Source: Selaginella tamariscina (taxonomy: Eukaryota > Streptophyta > Lycopodiopsida > Selaginellales > Selaginellaceae). Taken from it: a stretch of DNA of 64,000 bases. The notes under the pieces are model-generated. The model did no database searches. It was not told the DNA's origin and worked only from the letters and a program-made list of their open reading frames with translations. Position 1 is the first letter of the stretch; the number at the start of each line of letters is the position of its first letter. Position numbers and translations under genes: made by a program. Shown in pieces: positions 1 through 12,610 of this stretch. The stretch covers positions 62,001 to 126,000 of the forward strand of contig PUQB01000171.1 in assembly GCA_003024785.1 (NCBI GenBank), in the 5' to 3' direction.

Positions 1-800
1 CTCTGTTCTTTCGGTGAACATAAACACCATAAGCACCAGGAACTCATCCACGTCGTCCCCTTCCTGTATGGAGAGTCCGGACATCGCGATTTCATCCCGG
101 TTGGTGGGGAACCACTGGCGTTTGGGTTCCCCCAGGTCGTCTAAGAGTGTGTCATTTTCCGGTAGACAAAACATTGAGGCCAGCTTGTTGAGATCGATGC
201 AGAAGCTCGCAGAGCCGCCTAATCTGAATCGTAGCTCCTCTCACTTGGTTTTCCCCGTCTCCAACTGTACGGTCTGGATGAAATGGCTGGCCCACACTGC
301 AAATCCGGGCTTCTCCACTTCTCCCCATGGGGCATCAAAAAGTCCGAGCAGTCGCATCTACTTCCGCACTCTCCGCACGTTGGGTCTACTAATCAACTCC
401 TGAAATCTGGAGAACTTGGAGGCCACGAGTGCCATGATCCTATCCTAGCCCTCGTACCGCACCCGGGCGTGCTGGATGGTCACTGGCTTGTTCTGCATGG
501 TCCACTCCATCATCTTTGCTGCTGGGGAATGGTCGATCTTTCTGTGAAAATTAGCATGCCCTAGCTCACCCCTTGTTGTCTTTCCAAAGATGGGTGCCGC
601 CTACCATTATTGCCCCGTTTTACGTGCTCACGCATGTGGTCCACCCTCATGAACCATGTGACCCTATGAGCTAGCCACTCGTGTGGGACTGGGGTCCCCG
701 CTCTCCCGTTGAGTGCCCCTTCCCCCGGTTCTTAACGCTGCTACTTTGGCCGTGCCTTCGCCCTGAAGGCCCGTGGGGTTTACCTTTCTCTCTTGTTTTC
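1..800 (-). pseudogene. Ty3/gypsy extra 3' ORF remnant, copy 1
   Basis: On the minus strand this stretch continues past the integrase end of the neighbouring pol remnant and encodes a hydrophilic protein broken by in-frame stops. Visible pieces include short stretches such as LASMFCLPEND and GDDVDEFLVLMVF. I recognise no domain. It is the truncated partner of 15638-16440. Its position downstream of integrase on the same strand suggests an additional ORF of a Ty3/gypsy element; captured host sequence cannot be excluded. Confidence 0.5.
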
Positions 801-824
801 CCCAAGCAAGGGTTCTTGTTGAGT

Positions 825-2340
825 GAATGTATGGCTTGAGATGGTTGCCGTTAACCTTCTATTGTAATAGCTGCCCATTGGTCCCCAAGAGAATTGTGCC
901 ATTGTCAAAGGTTTTTAGCACCTCATATGGTCCTTTCCATCCTGGCTGCAATTTGCCTTTCCAGAGTGCCTATGGTTTCTTGAACCACCATACCCACTGT
1001 CCTGGTTTATATTCTCAGAGTTTCTTTTTCCTGTTTCTAGCTTGTTTGGTCTATTGTTGTCGATTTTCTCTCGTTAACTATGCTAGAAAATCGTGCTTCG
1101 TCTAGTTGTTCCAGTTGTTCCAATCTTTTCCGCACAGCCGCTGGTTCGTCCATGATCCTGTGGTCCAGGCTCGTCCATAAGCTGGGTATGGTGAACTCCC
1201 ATGGCATGATGGCCTCTAGACCATAGGCTAGCTAGAAGGGTGTTGTTCCTGTTGCGGTTTTGAACGTTGTTTAGTACGCCCATAACACCGATGATAAATT
1301 TCCCCAACGCCTAGGTTCCCTATGGCAGAGCTTCCTCAAGATGCTGACCAGCACCATGTTTGTGACTCGGCATGTCCATTCCCCTGTGGATAGTAGGCTG
1401 TTGACGTGCGATGCTTGATGACAAATGCGTTGATCAATTCTCGGATCATCTCATTGATGAAGTGGCTCCCCTGGTCTGACACCAGCTCCAGTGGGCATCC
1501 GAACCGTGTCAGAATGTTTGTATAGATGAACCTTGCTGTCTATCCTGCCGTTGCCTCCTTGAGTGCCTTCTCTTCTACCCATTTTGTGGCGTAGTTCGTT
1601 GCCACTACGATGTACATGGAGTGTGTCGTGTGGGCCCTCGGGTTGATAGGTCCTACAAAGTCTAGGCCCCACTTCTCAAATGCCGCCATTCCTGCCGAGG
1701 GGTGGTACTCCATGCCTTGGCTTGTCGTGGGTTTGCCTATTCGTTGACAATCGGTACAACTCCTTACTACCTTGGTGGCGTCCCGGAAGATTGTTGGCCA
1801 CCAGAGTCTGGTTTGTAGGATCTTCCTGGCCGTTTTGTCTCCCCCGAAGTGTCCTGCCCCCAATCCTGCGTGAGCAAGTCAGTGGGCATCTTCGGAGTAT
1901 TCATCCCTCTCGCTTGTAGAGCTGATCCCCGATCAATTGGAATGGTAAGCACCTCCAGGCCAGGCTCTGTCAATGTGTTACCGATGTGCCGGAGAGGCCG
2001 TTTAACCCGTTGATGAGCTAGTGCCGTATCGGTCGTTGCCACTCTGGGACGTCCAAGCCGGTCCTTAGTTTGGTTGTTCATGGTAATGTGCCTTAGTCAA
2101 CAATTGTCCTGAAAAGGTCAGCGTCTAGTATGTCGAGCAGATCAGCGGCCTTTGCTGGTTCACCACTCGTTATTTGGGAGAGGAGGTCTGGTGATACGTG
2201 TAGTTTACCTGCCTTATGGATTACAGTAAACTCGAACTCCTGCAAGAGGAGTATCCACCACGTCGGCCTTTCGGTGAGCTGTGGTTTGTTCATGAGGTAC
2301 AAGAGCGTGGTGATCTACGATCAGTATGAAGTGGTTTCAA
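825..2340 (-). pseudogene. Ty3/gypsy pol remnant (RNase H end + integrase), copy 1
   Basis: Reading on the minus strand from ~2302, the end of the RT-linked RNase H domain is seen (LMNKPQLTERPTWW...). After a short gap comes the integrase zinc-binding region at ~1863-1700 (GHFGGDKTARKIL, then CTDCQRIG), and the core with WGLDFVGP and a later SDQGSHF, holding the first two acidic residues of the catalytic triad. The expected YHPQ..G motif is present as YYPQGNGHAE. A chromodomain-less C-terminal tail reaches ~825. Frames shift several times and stops occur, so the gene is dead. Reverse transcriptase, protease and gag of this element are missing: sequence similarity to the element stops at ~2340, entering AT-rich DNA. 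Copy 2 is at 16460-17986. Confidence 0.85.
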
Positions 2341-3800
2341 TAAATTAATTAATTTTTATATGTATGTATTGTATTTGTTTTAATTTTTCAGTAATTAAAT
2401 GTAGTATTCAGCCTTGCCTTGTTCACATGAAGTTCATTCATCGTATAATTAAATTTAATTTAATCTCATGTTTTACAAATTAACATGTTTTTGCATTTTT
2501 ACTTATTCTATTCTTACTTCCCTTCTCATTACTTTTCAGCTTGATTAGGCTCGCACATGTTTATGCTATATTAAAAAATAAACAAGAAATAATTAAAATG
2601 ATTAGCTTCTCAATAGTTGGAGTTGAAAACCACATGGGCAGGGTCGGGAGAATACTACATTTCATATGCATATCTAGTTAACTATAAAATAATCTTAAAA
2701 TAGAGCATCTATGAGGTTTAAGATGTTTAAGTGGTTGTTCGTTAATCAGGATGATGAAGCTCTTAAGTAACGAATCTTTGAAAGCTGGTCAAAGGAATAT
2801 TCTTGTATCTATGGTGAACTTTGAAGATCTTTAAACATCATATTCTCTTCCGGTTGAAGACTGTAAATGCTGTATGTGTTGTGTGTTGTGTTTAACAAAA
2901 TAGAGTCCCTGGTAAAAGACTAATAATATAATATCTAATTTAATAATAATAATAATAATAATACTGTATATACATGCAAGAGTGGAGTTTCACAACACAG
3001 GTCCTTCAAGTCGGGTGTCATTGTAATGAGAAGGCCAACTAGGCTTCCTTCAGAAGTAAGTGTGGTGTTTATTTTAATTATAAAATTTTGCAATTATAGA
3101 ATTATAGTCGTTGTTTTCATTGAATTCCCACAATGTTATTTGCCATTGCAAATCATGCATATTATGTGCCACTCTTTTTGCACCTAAGCCACTCATTCTT
3201 GATAGGATCGTATATTAGAACTACATTCTAACAAGATGCTAGAACCTCTCCTTTGAACGAGATTAAGGATAATTGATTTGACCACATATAATTTCGGCAT
3301 AATTCGTTCCTCCATGGTAGAATTTTCCATTCACGTTTAACACTGCTCCATCCCCTTGTGGCAGACTGTTTGGCTAAATAATACAAAAAGAATAGTTAGT
3401 TTCTTTCCCTGTCTCTGTGTGTGTTTGTTGTGTGGGCATGCACGCGTACTTGAACAAAGGATACTTACAAGAATTTATTCACAGGTATGTTAAACACCCG
3501 GGTTATCAAAAGGTGATCCACCAATTGCCAAGTCCCACATCCGAATATATGTGTATACTCTAGACCCATAAGTTGTATGTATATAGCCATGAATGTACAG
3601 ATATGTATGCATAACATATATATATATATATACACTATATTTAATCATATACCAATAGTGTGTGCAAAATAAAGTGTGTCCAAATACATGCATTACAAAA
3701 TAAAGTACAATTTTACAGCTTGTTCACAAGTTGCTACTCAAGATGCTTTAAAAACAACTTTACGCTCTTCCATTAATTAATTGTATTTAAAATGGAAGTC
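2341..3800. other. AT-rich stretch without a recognised gene, copy 1
   Basis: No coding region is supported here. The stretch contains a short (TAA)n run at about 2940-2963 and a short (TA)n run at about 3618-3632. It is duplicated at 17987-19480, where the second copy has a longer (GT)n tract (~18523-18540) and extra bases such as CCTTTAAGGACGATG near 18682. Confidence 0.7.
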
Positions 3801-3819
3801 CTTATTTCCTTGAGTTCAT

Positions 3820-4580
3820 TACCAAGTTTGGAAGCTTTATTTCTTATTCTTTCTTTGTCTCTTGATCCTCATCAATTGCAAGTAGTTCAATGCAAGTAAT
3901 TCAATGCCTTCATTGTCAATAGCACCACCATGAACTTTCTTGATTACATGGTCCCAGTTACTCATAAATTTATCAAAGATAATGCCATTTGTTTGTTTGT
4001 TGTTGCTAGAAACTTCATTATATGTCTTCAACTTTTTATATTCTACATACTTTGCTTTTTACTTATTATAACATACCTCTGCATCCTTTTTAAAATCTGA
4101 AGATTGTGCTGTACAAAATTCAGTATTAAAAGGTTTAAAAAATAAAAAAGAAAACGTACCAACAATTTTTATTTGCACAATCTGCCACAAATTGATTCTT
4201 TGTTTTAAGGGTTTGCTAAATTCTTCCAGCATTTCTTTCCTAAAATAAATAGGAGCTCTACATGTTTATCCTCACATTTTGATGTTTTCATTTCATCAGA
4301 ATCTTTCTTTACATTCTTGAACCCTTCTTTAGTTTTGAGAGGCCTACCGCGCCTTTTCCTAATTTCTCATTCGGATTTGCTGCAACACAAATAAAAAAAA
4401 AGTAATAAAATCAAAAATAATAAAATAAAAAAGAGAGCACTTACACATCGGATTCCTCAAAAACAAGTGGCAAAGGAGATCGATTAGCAATCACCATAGG
4501 TTGTGCGCTTTAAATGGCATTACCATTGGTAACCCTAGAAAAGTCTCCACAAGATCATGCACCTCTGCAATGTTGCATCT
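3820..4580 (-). pseudogene. AT-hook/trihelix-like gene remnant, copy 1
   Basis: This is the copy 1 version of the gene described at 19440-20268, in the same exon order on the minus strand. The last exon reads EVSSNNKQTN... and ends in a lysine/arginine-rich tail near 3840. Small indels break the frame of the AT-hook exon (~4180-4380), and the codon aligned to the copy 3 start ATG is ATA. Nothing suggests this copy is functional. Confidence 0.5.
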
Positions 4581-4949
4581 ATTCTAATGATTAAGAATAG
4601 TAACCTGCAGGTTAAATTATTAACACATGTTGCCATTTTATGCATGGTAGTCATATAACCGGGCAAAATTGCTCGGTTGTTTAGCGACCACTAAAAAGCC
4701 ATGTAGGCACCACATAGGTGTCATGTAGGTGCATGTAGATCTTATATTTTAAATAACTTGCAAGTGGAAATCAAACTGTCGGTAGAATAAATAACTTATT
4801 GAAATTTAATTAGTCAAGGCAATTAACCACTCGCTAGTGGAAAGTGGGCCTTTGCATGTCTAAAGTTGAGGAACCAGACCGATGTACTTCCCTGGAGCAA
4901 TAGGAAGCCACAAGAGTAAACTCAGTAACCTTACTAGCCAGCACACTCA

Positions 4950-7570
4950 ATTGGATGCAAGAGAGCACGATGATAGTGCCCTTACCCGCATTCTAGGGAA
5001 TGAAGGGCGAAGATGCTAACCAACACGTGCATAAGTTTGAACAAGTGTGAGCTAAGACGTAATTGACAACCACAAGAAGCTAAGCACATTTGCATGCATC
5101 CTAGACAAGAAGGCGTATGCCTAGTGGATATGATTCCATGAGACAAACGAAAGAGCTTAGTGGGATTTTGCTCAGAGAGCGTCCTTGGACACTTTTTGGG
5201 AGAAGAAAGCAAGAAAGAGAATTATAACTAGCTAACTTAAAGCAGAAAGTAGGGGAGTCATTCAACGAATACATAGTCCGCATCTTAGGGTATATTGCTT
5301 GGCTACATAGTTACGAACACGGCCGGGATCCCGGCCGTGTTCACCGTGTTTCACGAACACGGCCATGGGTCGTGTTCCTACGGCCGTGTTCGTGAATAGT
5401 GTGTCATGTTACGAACACAGGCCGTGATCCCAACGACCACGACCGAGATCACAGCCCGTGTTCGTAACATAAACACTGTTTAGAATACTTAGTTGAATAT
5501 ACTTTAGGGCATACGGCATCACACAGGAACGGCAGCAGCAATCAGGGCACAACAAGCATGGCGCAGCAATCCAACACTGTGAAAGCATCCTTCTTCGCGA
5601 CAGTTAATTTTGTATATATAATCATGTACATTTGCATATATATGTATGAGAATACTTATAAACACACACACACACATATATATTTTATAAAATTTTAAAC
5701 TACAACATATAAAAACGTGGAGTTTATATAATATGTACAATATATCCAAATATTATATTCTTATATAAGCTAGACATGTATATGATGTATTTTATTTTAT
5801 TTTATTTGTTTTTGAAGAATGCAGCATATTTATAAAGAGTTTTGGCAACCAATTTATATGATAAAAAACAATTTTTAAGGTTAATGTATACATAATTTGG
5901 CATGTATATGTTTCTTTAAATACATATTATTTCTTTGAGTTTTATATTTATTAATTAATTAAGGTTTATTTTATTATGGTTAATATAAAGTGATTGTGTG
6001 CGAGCTAGAATATTCACTAGAATATTCATTAATATTCACTAGAATATTCGTGAGCCATCGTGAGCCGTCGTGTTCCGTGGTTGGTTCTTGGAATCTGAGG
6101 CTCGTGTTCGTGTTTCGTGTTCGTGTTCGTAACTATGTTTGGCTAAGGGATCCACAGTTGACCTTATACTGGAAGGGACTACAACCGAAGATTGGCAAAT
6201 GGATTGTGTTGGACGATGACAGGATGTTTGACAAGTTGCTCCGATATGCTAGAAAAGTAAGAAGTGGGAAGCTGAGAGGCGCCATGAGAGGAAAACACAA
6301 GATAAGTTGGATGCTGAAGGGTGAACGACATTACCATAGACTAGAAGAACCTTTTAGATGCCCCAAGGCTCATGAGAAGGGAACGATGCTCATGAACCAA
6401 AGAGCAAGGACAACTACCACGAGGAGAGGCCCATAGGGCTGCAATTTGGAAGGAGAACTTGACCACAACACTGACCCAATTGGGATACACAACAGATGGA
6501 AATAAGTACTATAAGGTATGTAATGTCTATGGATCCCACAACACATATAATTGCTATAGGCTGATCGAGTCATGAGCAACATGTTACTTAGGCAACCGCA
6601 TTAATAATCGAATAGAAATCAGAGGTAAACACAAACAACTAAAGGGGCCAAGAACACAAGACTAGCAGGAATGACCAGTCCCACATAAGTTGCAGTCGGA
6701 GGTCACACTCCTGAGTGACAACCATATTAACTAAGATACGATGACAAGATAGGTGACCGGATCACCATGAGTTGGTTTGTGCCCTATGTAGCAGTCATCA
6801 CGTGCTATACCATTGCTCCTAGATCTCAATGATCAAGCCAATGTTAGAAGCACATGTGCGGTAGATGTCTTCCTTGACATTGACTTCTATGCCACAAGCC
6901 AACCATGTAGTGGTGGTATTGAAGCAATATGGGGCAATCACAAGATCACGAGCTCAATGGGCAAAAGAGGTGAGACAACCAATCAACCTAGAGAACGAAG
7001 ACGATGGGGAGTCTAGCGAGGAAGAGCTAGCGGCAGAACCCTCTGATTTGGTATAGCGAGAAGTGCACCGAAGTGGAGGTCACCATGAAATAGATAAGAT
7101 TTACTCATGGCCAAGGATCAGGGAGAACAACAAGGATCCAAAAAAGCCTCACAAGCAAAATATGAAAAACCTAGGTATCAGTAATTGTACTCCATCTATC
7201 CCCTTATTTCACCCAAGAGTTACACGAACTAACCATAGACCCATCAAGGGTTACAGCAATCGTAGTGGACTTCATGGACGACGTGCTGGCCAAACTAGTT
7301 TAAGTTACAAGCCACATTGTCCACAACATCATTGTGGACGAAAGTTCATGCGTGAACATCATGTCAACTAAGCTCCATCAAGAGTTGGGAATGGCACCCT
7401 CAAAGCCTTTACCCTTTCTTATATGCATGGCGAATCAAACCAAGGTAACACCAAGGGCATCATGAGGAAAGGAAAAATCAAAATTCAAATGCCAAGTTCT
7501 TGATAAATATTATCATCCTTAGCATGCACACAATAGAATCAACCTACTCCTGACCCATTCCTGGCTTACG
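4950..7570 (+). pseudogene. Ty3/gypsy gag-protease remnant, copy 1 (split by a TIR element)
   Basis: Plus-strand frames around 4985-5298 and 6146-6430 resemble a Ty3/gypsy gag capsid region: a GEDAN..H..KFEQVCELR start, a tract with the pattern of FRERKS...E, then RDPPVDLILEG and a basic stretch after KGLQPKIGKW. Downstream at ~7330-7560 comes an aspartic-protease-like segment (IIVDESSC). Its active-site triad is altered from the family D-S/T-G to D-E-S. Stops and shifts occur throughout. The gag is physically interrupted by the element at 5306-6137. Copy 2 is at 20640-23310 and copy 3 lies on the minus strand at 61020-62900. Confidence 0.65.
5306..6137. mobile_element. Non-autonomous TIR DNA element, copy 1
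   Basis: The element starts CATAGTTACGAACACG and ends with its near-perfect inverse CGTGTTCGTAACTATG. It is flanked by TTGGCTA on both sides (5299-5305 and 6139-6145), a 7-bp match that extends to 8 bp with one mismatch. Subterminal regions are packed with palindromic ACGAACACGG units on the left and GTTCGTGTTCGT units on the right. No transposase ORF is present. The inverted copy keeps an unoccupied site at 62463-62469. The TSD length fits hAT-type insertion best, but the superfamily is not certain. Confidence 0.85.
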
Positions 7571-8025
7571 ATGCGAAGGTGCAGCATGATTAAGAGCATC
7601 AACATGTAAGATTCCCATCAAAAAGGGATTGATACCCATGACAGCGTCAAACATTGATATTACTTTTCAGAGTGGTTATTACTTTAGAGAGGATTATATT
7701 AGTCTAAGAGGGGTTTACTGTACATGTAAAGTTCTCATGCTAATGGGATTGAATTCTCTTCTCTCTCTTTCTCTTTCACACACACATGGATCTTGAACTC
7801 TCTTCTCTCTCGCACACACACACACGATTACAAAATTAAACACTTCAGTCTAGCATAAAGTGTGTGTGTTGAATGCACATGCACTTAATGTTGAGCAACG
7901 GGTAAACCGCTTGAACTAATAAAACTAAAGACAGTTAGAGGATGAACTAACGCTCTATCAATTCAAAACGTGTAAGTCTTAGCCATATATATGCAGAAGC
8001 AGATACACACCGTTGGAGACATGTC
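7571..8025. other. F-box gene 3' flank with microsatellites, copy 1
   Basis: The stretch holds a (CT)n/(CA)n-rich block at ~7756-7830 and the sequence GTGTGTGTTGAATGCACATG near 7862. Both recur in copies 2 and 3, and as an isolated, diverged copy at 31180-31370. No gene is seen. It probably includes the 3' UTR of the F-box gene on the minus strand. Confidence 0.6.
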
Positions 8026-9120
8026 TCATGGCTGCCTAAAAGTGAATGTGCAGGGTATATAGGACCCCAACTCCAGCATTGAAAGAATCTCCACTCGTCC
8101 GATGCAACATTGTAATTCATAAGGAGCTGCCGTGAAAGAACTCAATCCATATGTGTCTTGGCCATCAGTTATATAAAAAGCAGAGCCGGCTGGATCGCCA
8201 CCAGTGGAGACTGAGACACGAGTTCCCTTTTTCCTTGTCTGAAATGTGCTTGAACACTCCAACACGCTCTGCCTCTGCCACCCTAACACTTTGGTGATGA
8301 ACGTCCCATGTCCCTTGCAGTGCAAAATCGCCCAGTCAACTGCACCTCGCATAAGTGGGGGCCTCCCCCAGTTCTGTCCATGAATCTGTGTCCATGTCAT
8401 AGTGACAACGACATTGCCATTCCAGTCGTAAGCAGGGACAGGTTGCCTGTGCCTGTTGTCCAAGGTATACAGCAATGGTCCTTTCTCACCGGTTTGGAGC
8501 TGAGTCTCCATCTCCCGTCCTGGAACTGAGTACATGTGGTCGCACTACCAGCTGCCCTTCCGGTCCAATATAGCCACTTTCCATTCACCGTCTCTTTGGA
8601 GCATGTGAATTCCAAAACCTCCGCCACTAAACTCTAACTAACGTCAGACAAAAAAGCCTACAACTATGTAAGGAAGTACCTCTAGCGGGGCGGGTTTCGA
8701 CCTCTCTACTTGCTCGGGTAACTGGGTTGTAAACCAGCACTCGCTTGATATCCCCAGCAAAGCGCAAGAGAAAACAGAGTAGCCCTTCTGAGGCCCCGAC
8801 CAGGAGCCAGCTTCTAGAGGGTACTCGCAATTGGAACTGCTTGTTGGTGGTGGTTTTGAACAGCGTCAAGTCCCCATTCTGCTGCGGGAAATGATCCAAG
8901 ACTCTCGTGGGGATGTTCATCATGCTCAATTAAGAAGGAACTGCTGGAGAGGAAAGTTTCCAGGATTTGCACACAGCCGTGCAACGAGCACTGAGCTGAT
9001 GGCAGCTTGAGAAAGACCGACCTGAAAGAAGGAAAAACCCATCGCCATTGTAGGGCAGGAAGAGAAATGCGTACCTGATAAGCTCCTCCGGGAGATCGGG
9101 AAATGCATCCGTCTCCTCAT
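8026..9120 (-). pseudogene. F-box/kelch-like protein gene, copy 1 (frameshifted)
   Basis: This is the copy 1 version of the two-exon F-box gene intact in outline at 23764-24879 and 59432-60550. The start ATG lies at 9118-9120, followed by MRRRMHF and a broken DLPEELIRYAFLF F-box. It is 21 bases shorter than copy 2 through scattered one-base deletions that break both exons (for example within the F-box and in the PPLMRG region). If these deletions are real the gene is dead; if they are consensus errors it may be as intact as copy 2. Confidence 0.75.
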
Positions 9121-12100
9121 CCCTAATCAAACTAGACAAGATTAAACCTAGGGATATCAAGGGAGTTAAATTAAATTAAAAACGAGATAGGAGATGGCTT
9201 GCTTAAATACAAGTGCCCTATATGCACACGATAATTTTACTATAACTCTTTTTCGTTTGACTGAAGTTATAAAGCGTGTAAATGAATTTAGTGAATTTAC
9301 AAATGCTTAAGTCTTAGAGAGATGCATTTGAAAATTATGAAGGAATGTAGTCCTTAACCGATTTTATTACAACTTGTTGTTTATTAAATCTCCTGAGCTA
9401 ATAGTTTTTATTAGCTTTGTTATTATTTATTAGAATCATTTTAAACCTCTAAAACTAAGATACTTACTAAACAAAAGTGTCAAATCTTGATTTAAATTGT
9501 AGAGGAGGGTTAAGAACAGCCTTAAACCCCTTTGAACAGTAACGATAGAACTTTTTGCCTTACTACGTTTTTTAGACCGTTACAGAGTTAACATAAGTTT
9601 AGGTTTATTTAAAATCTTACCTTAAATTGTCGTAAGGCGCAGTTGACAAAAATATTATTTGAAATGAAGGCACATACGAACTACCTCAAAACAAGGCCCT
9701 AATCACAAAACTTACTCAAACAATCGGTCACGGATCAAAAGAATTAGTTAATCCCATATATATGACATACTCATGCACACGCTAATCCTTAAAACCCAAC
9801 AAGGATTATGCAATTTGGGAAAATATAGGATTCACTTTTAACCGCGAGAATGTTTTGTGGTGTGTTTTTTTATATAGGTTTAATTAAAAAAATAAGATTT
9901 TAATTTTATTTATTTTAGATAAAGAATTTTATATAATTTAAAAACTTACATTTATACTTATTTTTCTTAAAAATAATTTTAATAAGTTTAAATCAAAAAC
10001 ATGAGGATAAAAGGTCAAGTGTAACCCTCAAAAGGCACATGGAACCGCCATTTAGTTGTTAGAACACATTATAGCTAAGTGCATGTTAATTCACAAAATG
10101 AATATTGTATAAGAGTTTTGCTAAACATTTTGGCATGCACTGAAATTATTGGTGACCCAACTTCAAAAGTATGTAGCAAACTTTATACACATTTATGATG
10201 TTTATTGTCAGTCCAGCCTTTGCCATCTTTCATATGAATTATTTCAGCCATTGTCAATTCCAATTAGTTCTTGAAACTAATTTCCTTAATTTAAAGAATT
10301 TGATGCAGTTTTGATTGTGGTAAGCTAATTCTTCAAGATGATTCATTTTCTATCATGAACTAAGTTTGTCACAAGTGAAAAGATAGTAAAATTAGTGCTT
10401 AAGGGTTTTTTGGCTATAAGGTGTGCAAGACAATATTGTGATACCAAATAAAAACTTTAACAAAATTTATCGTCTTTTTACAAAGTTCTTAAATAGTTTC
10501 ATTTTCCTTAGGTTGCCCAAACCCTAGGGTAGTGTTTACTTGAAGACCAAAGAGGTTGGTACTTTCTACCTAGTTTGCTTAATGAGTCGAGGGACCAGGA
10601 GGGAAGGTGCTCTTCATGTGAAGATTAAATAGAGTAGGTGAGATTGAAAAGGAGAGTCTTACTTCCTCTTACTTACATCAGTCATGAAGGCACAATCTTT
10701 TATGCTTTCTATGTGTGCGAGTATGTTACACCCTAAGGGATAAACTACTCTTATTGGTTGTGATTTACACCATTGTGTGTGAGAAGCTTTATCAAACACA
10801 TGTTTGTTCTATACCTTTAATGGTTAGTCCTTTAATTGTTTCATATATGCAAAGTTAGAAATGATACCCATATTTAAGCCAGTAATGCATCTAGACTAAG
10901 CACATTTAAGTCATCATCTAGATCCAATTGTAATGCACTTAACACTAACACACGCACACAAAATTTGCCAACTCAAACATTCCAATTAATTTATATGAGG
11001 GTGCAATATGTAGACTTGCATATCGTGTGTTTAGCACAAGTTCAATATTTTTGTAATTCTTTACTCATCCTAAGTTCCATAGTCATTCTAAAACTTAGGC
11101 CTATATTATTTATGGACCCTTAACTCGTAAGCATTGTTTATATTTGTAGTTGAATTCTAAGAATTGAGTTTTTGATATGGATTTTCTTTACCAATATCAT
11201 GAGGTTTCCAATACAAACTTCCACAATTAACATTTGGTGACAATACAATGCCACCATGTAAAAACTTTGACATTTTGTATCAAATTCAAATTCTCTAAAG
11301 GTTGTAAAATATTATAAATAATTAAATAAGTTAAATTAGTTAGAGTATTTTAAACTTATTTGTTAACCAGTTTGTATTTATATAAGGTTGTCATGTGACA
11401 TTATCACTTCAAATGAATACTTGTTCAGTGAGTTGATGGTGAGAAGTTAAGTATGTTTGAATTGGTTTATTAGTTTAAGTTTATGTATGTGAATTTATTT
11501 TAAGAATAATTTGAGTGTGTATCCATGTTCAATAATAATATAAGCAAAGGTAAGTAAATATTGAGATATAAAGGATTGATTAAAAGGTCAATATTAATAA
11601 TAAAAAGAAAAATAGCACATTGACTTCTTAAATTTGAGTCATGATCTAATTAACAAGAAATTGCAATGGATAAATAAATTTTAATATTAAGATGTTTTGA
11701 AGTTTAATGATTGTCTTGGTAACATTTTGGTGCAAGATGAACTATATCAAATATAAAAAAGAGCAAGATATGATCAAATCTTATTATAAGATAATGATGG
11801 TTCCAATAAATTCAAATTAATTAAATATTTAGATTTTTGAGATTTAAGAACTATAAAATTCTAAATAAGTAGCTATATATTATTTCATGGTGCATAAGTG
11901 AAGAAATTAAAAAAAGGTCATATGACAAGTAGTTTTAAAAAAGAAAATTAAAATCAATAGTGTACTCATCAAAACACTTGGAAGTGTATGAAATATAAAT
12001 TTAAAATTGATACATATTGGATGATTTTGGGTTCAAATTCTAAACTGATTATCAAACTATAAATAAAGAATTTAAAGAAACTTAATTGATTATATTATTG

Positions 12101-12420
12101 ATTTAAAATGTATAATGAATTATAAACTTCATAATGAACCTAAATCATAATTTTCAAAAGAGGTTTATGATATAGATGTACTAGGACTAGATTATTAAAA
12201 AAGCTGCCTATGGCACATCTTTAAGTAAATATGAAAAAGCTAATAACCAAATACCAAAGCCATTGCATAATACATGCCTCGTCTTTAACAGCTTTCAATT
12301 GTTCAGAAGGCTTTTAAACTTTCATAAAATGACAATTGTCAAAAATGTTGTTTAAAATAAAACTTCATAAAGAATAGATTAAATATATGACCCTTAAAAA
12401 AGAAGGCAATGTTATGAAAA
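9121..12420. other. AT-rich tail of the duplicated block, copy 1
   Basis: About 3.3 kb of AT-rich sequence with no supported coding region. It aligns with 24880-28200 and, inverted, with 56480-59400. From ~10.5 kb rightwards this copy shares variants with the inverted copy 3 against copy 2, such as the GTGTTTACTTGAA segment near 10534 that copy 2 lacks. Confidence 0.75.
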
Positions 12421-12429
12421 ATTTAATTT

Positions 12430-12610
12430 TTAATGGGACATCAGTGTGACAATGACCTGCAAAAAACTCAATTTCTAAATGAATTTGAAGCTTTGCGGGG
12501 ACATCAGTAGCGACAGTGACCTGCAAATTTTAATTTAATTTGGTTTGAACACTAGTAGGGGACATCAGTAGCGACGTGACCCATTGGCACTGAGTACTCA
12601 TAGATGGTGC
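12430..12610 (+). repeat. Tandem repeat, ~62-bp unit, three copies, copy 1
   Basis: Three diverged units each contain GGGGACATCAGTAGCGACAG followed by GTGACCTGCAAA and a T-rich run, with repeat starts near 12435, 12497 and 12558. The same array is at 28203-28400 with a regular 64-bp period. It lies immediately before the gag-like ORF and beside the duplication edge, so it may be part of a retroelement leader. Confidence 0.75.

Noticed and set aside
14..564. Plus-strand open frames at the left edge, repeated at 15624-16201
   Set aside because: They lie opposite the retroelement ORF, start at GTG or ATG without context, and show no family features; the minus strand carries the coherent protein.
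5990..6436. 148-codon plus-strand frame across the right end of the TIR element
   Set aside because: It fuses transposon end sequence with gag remnant; copy 2 breaks it by indels and copy 3 lacks its first half.
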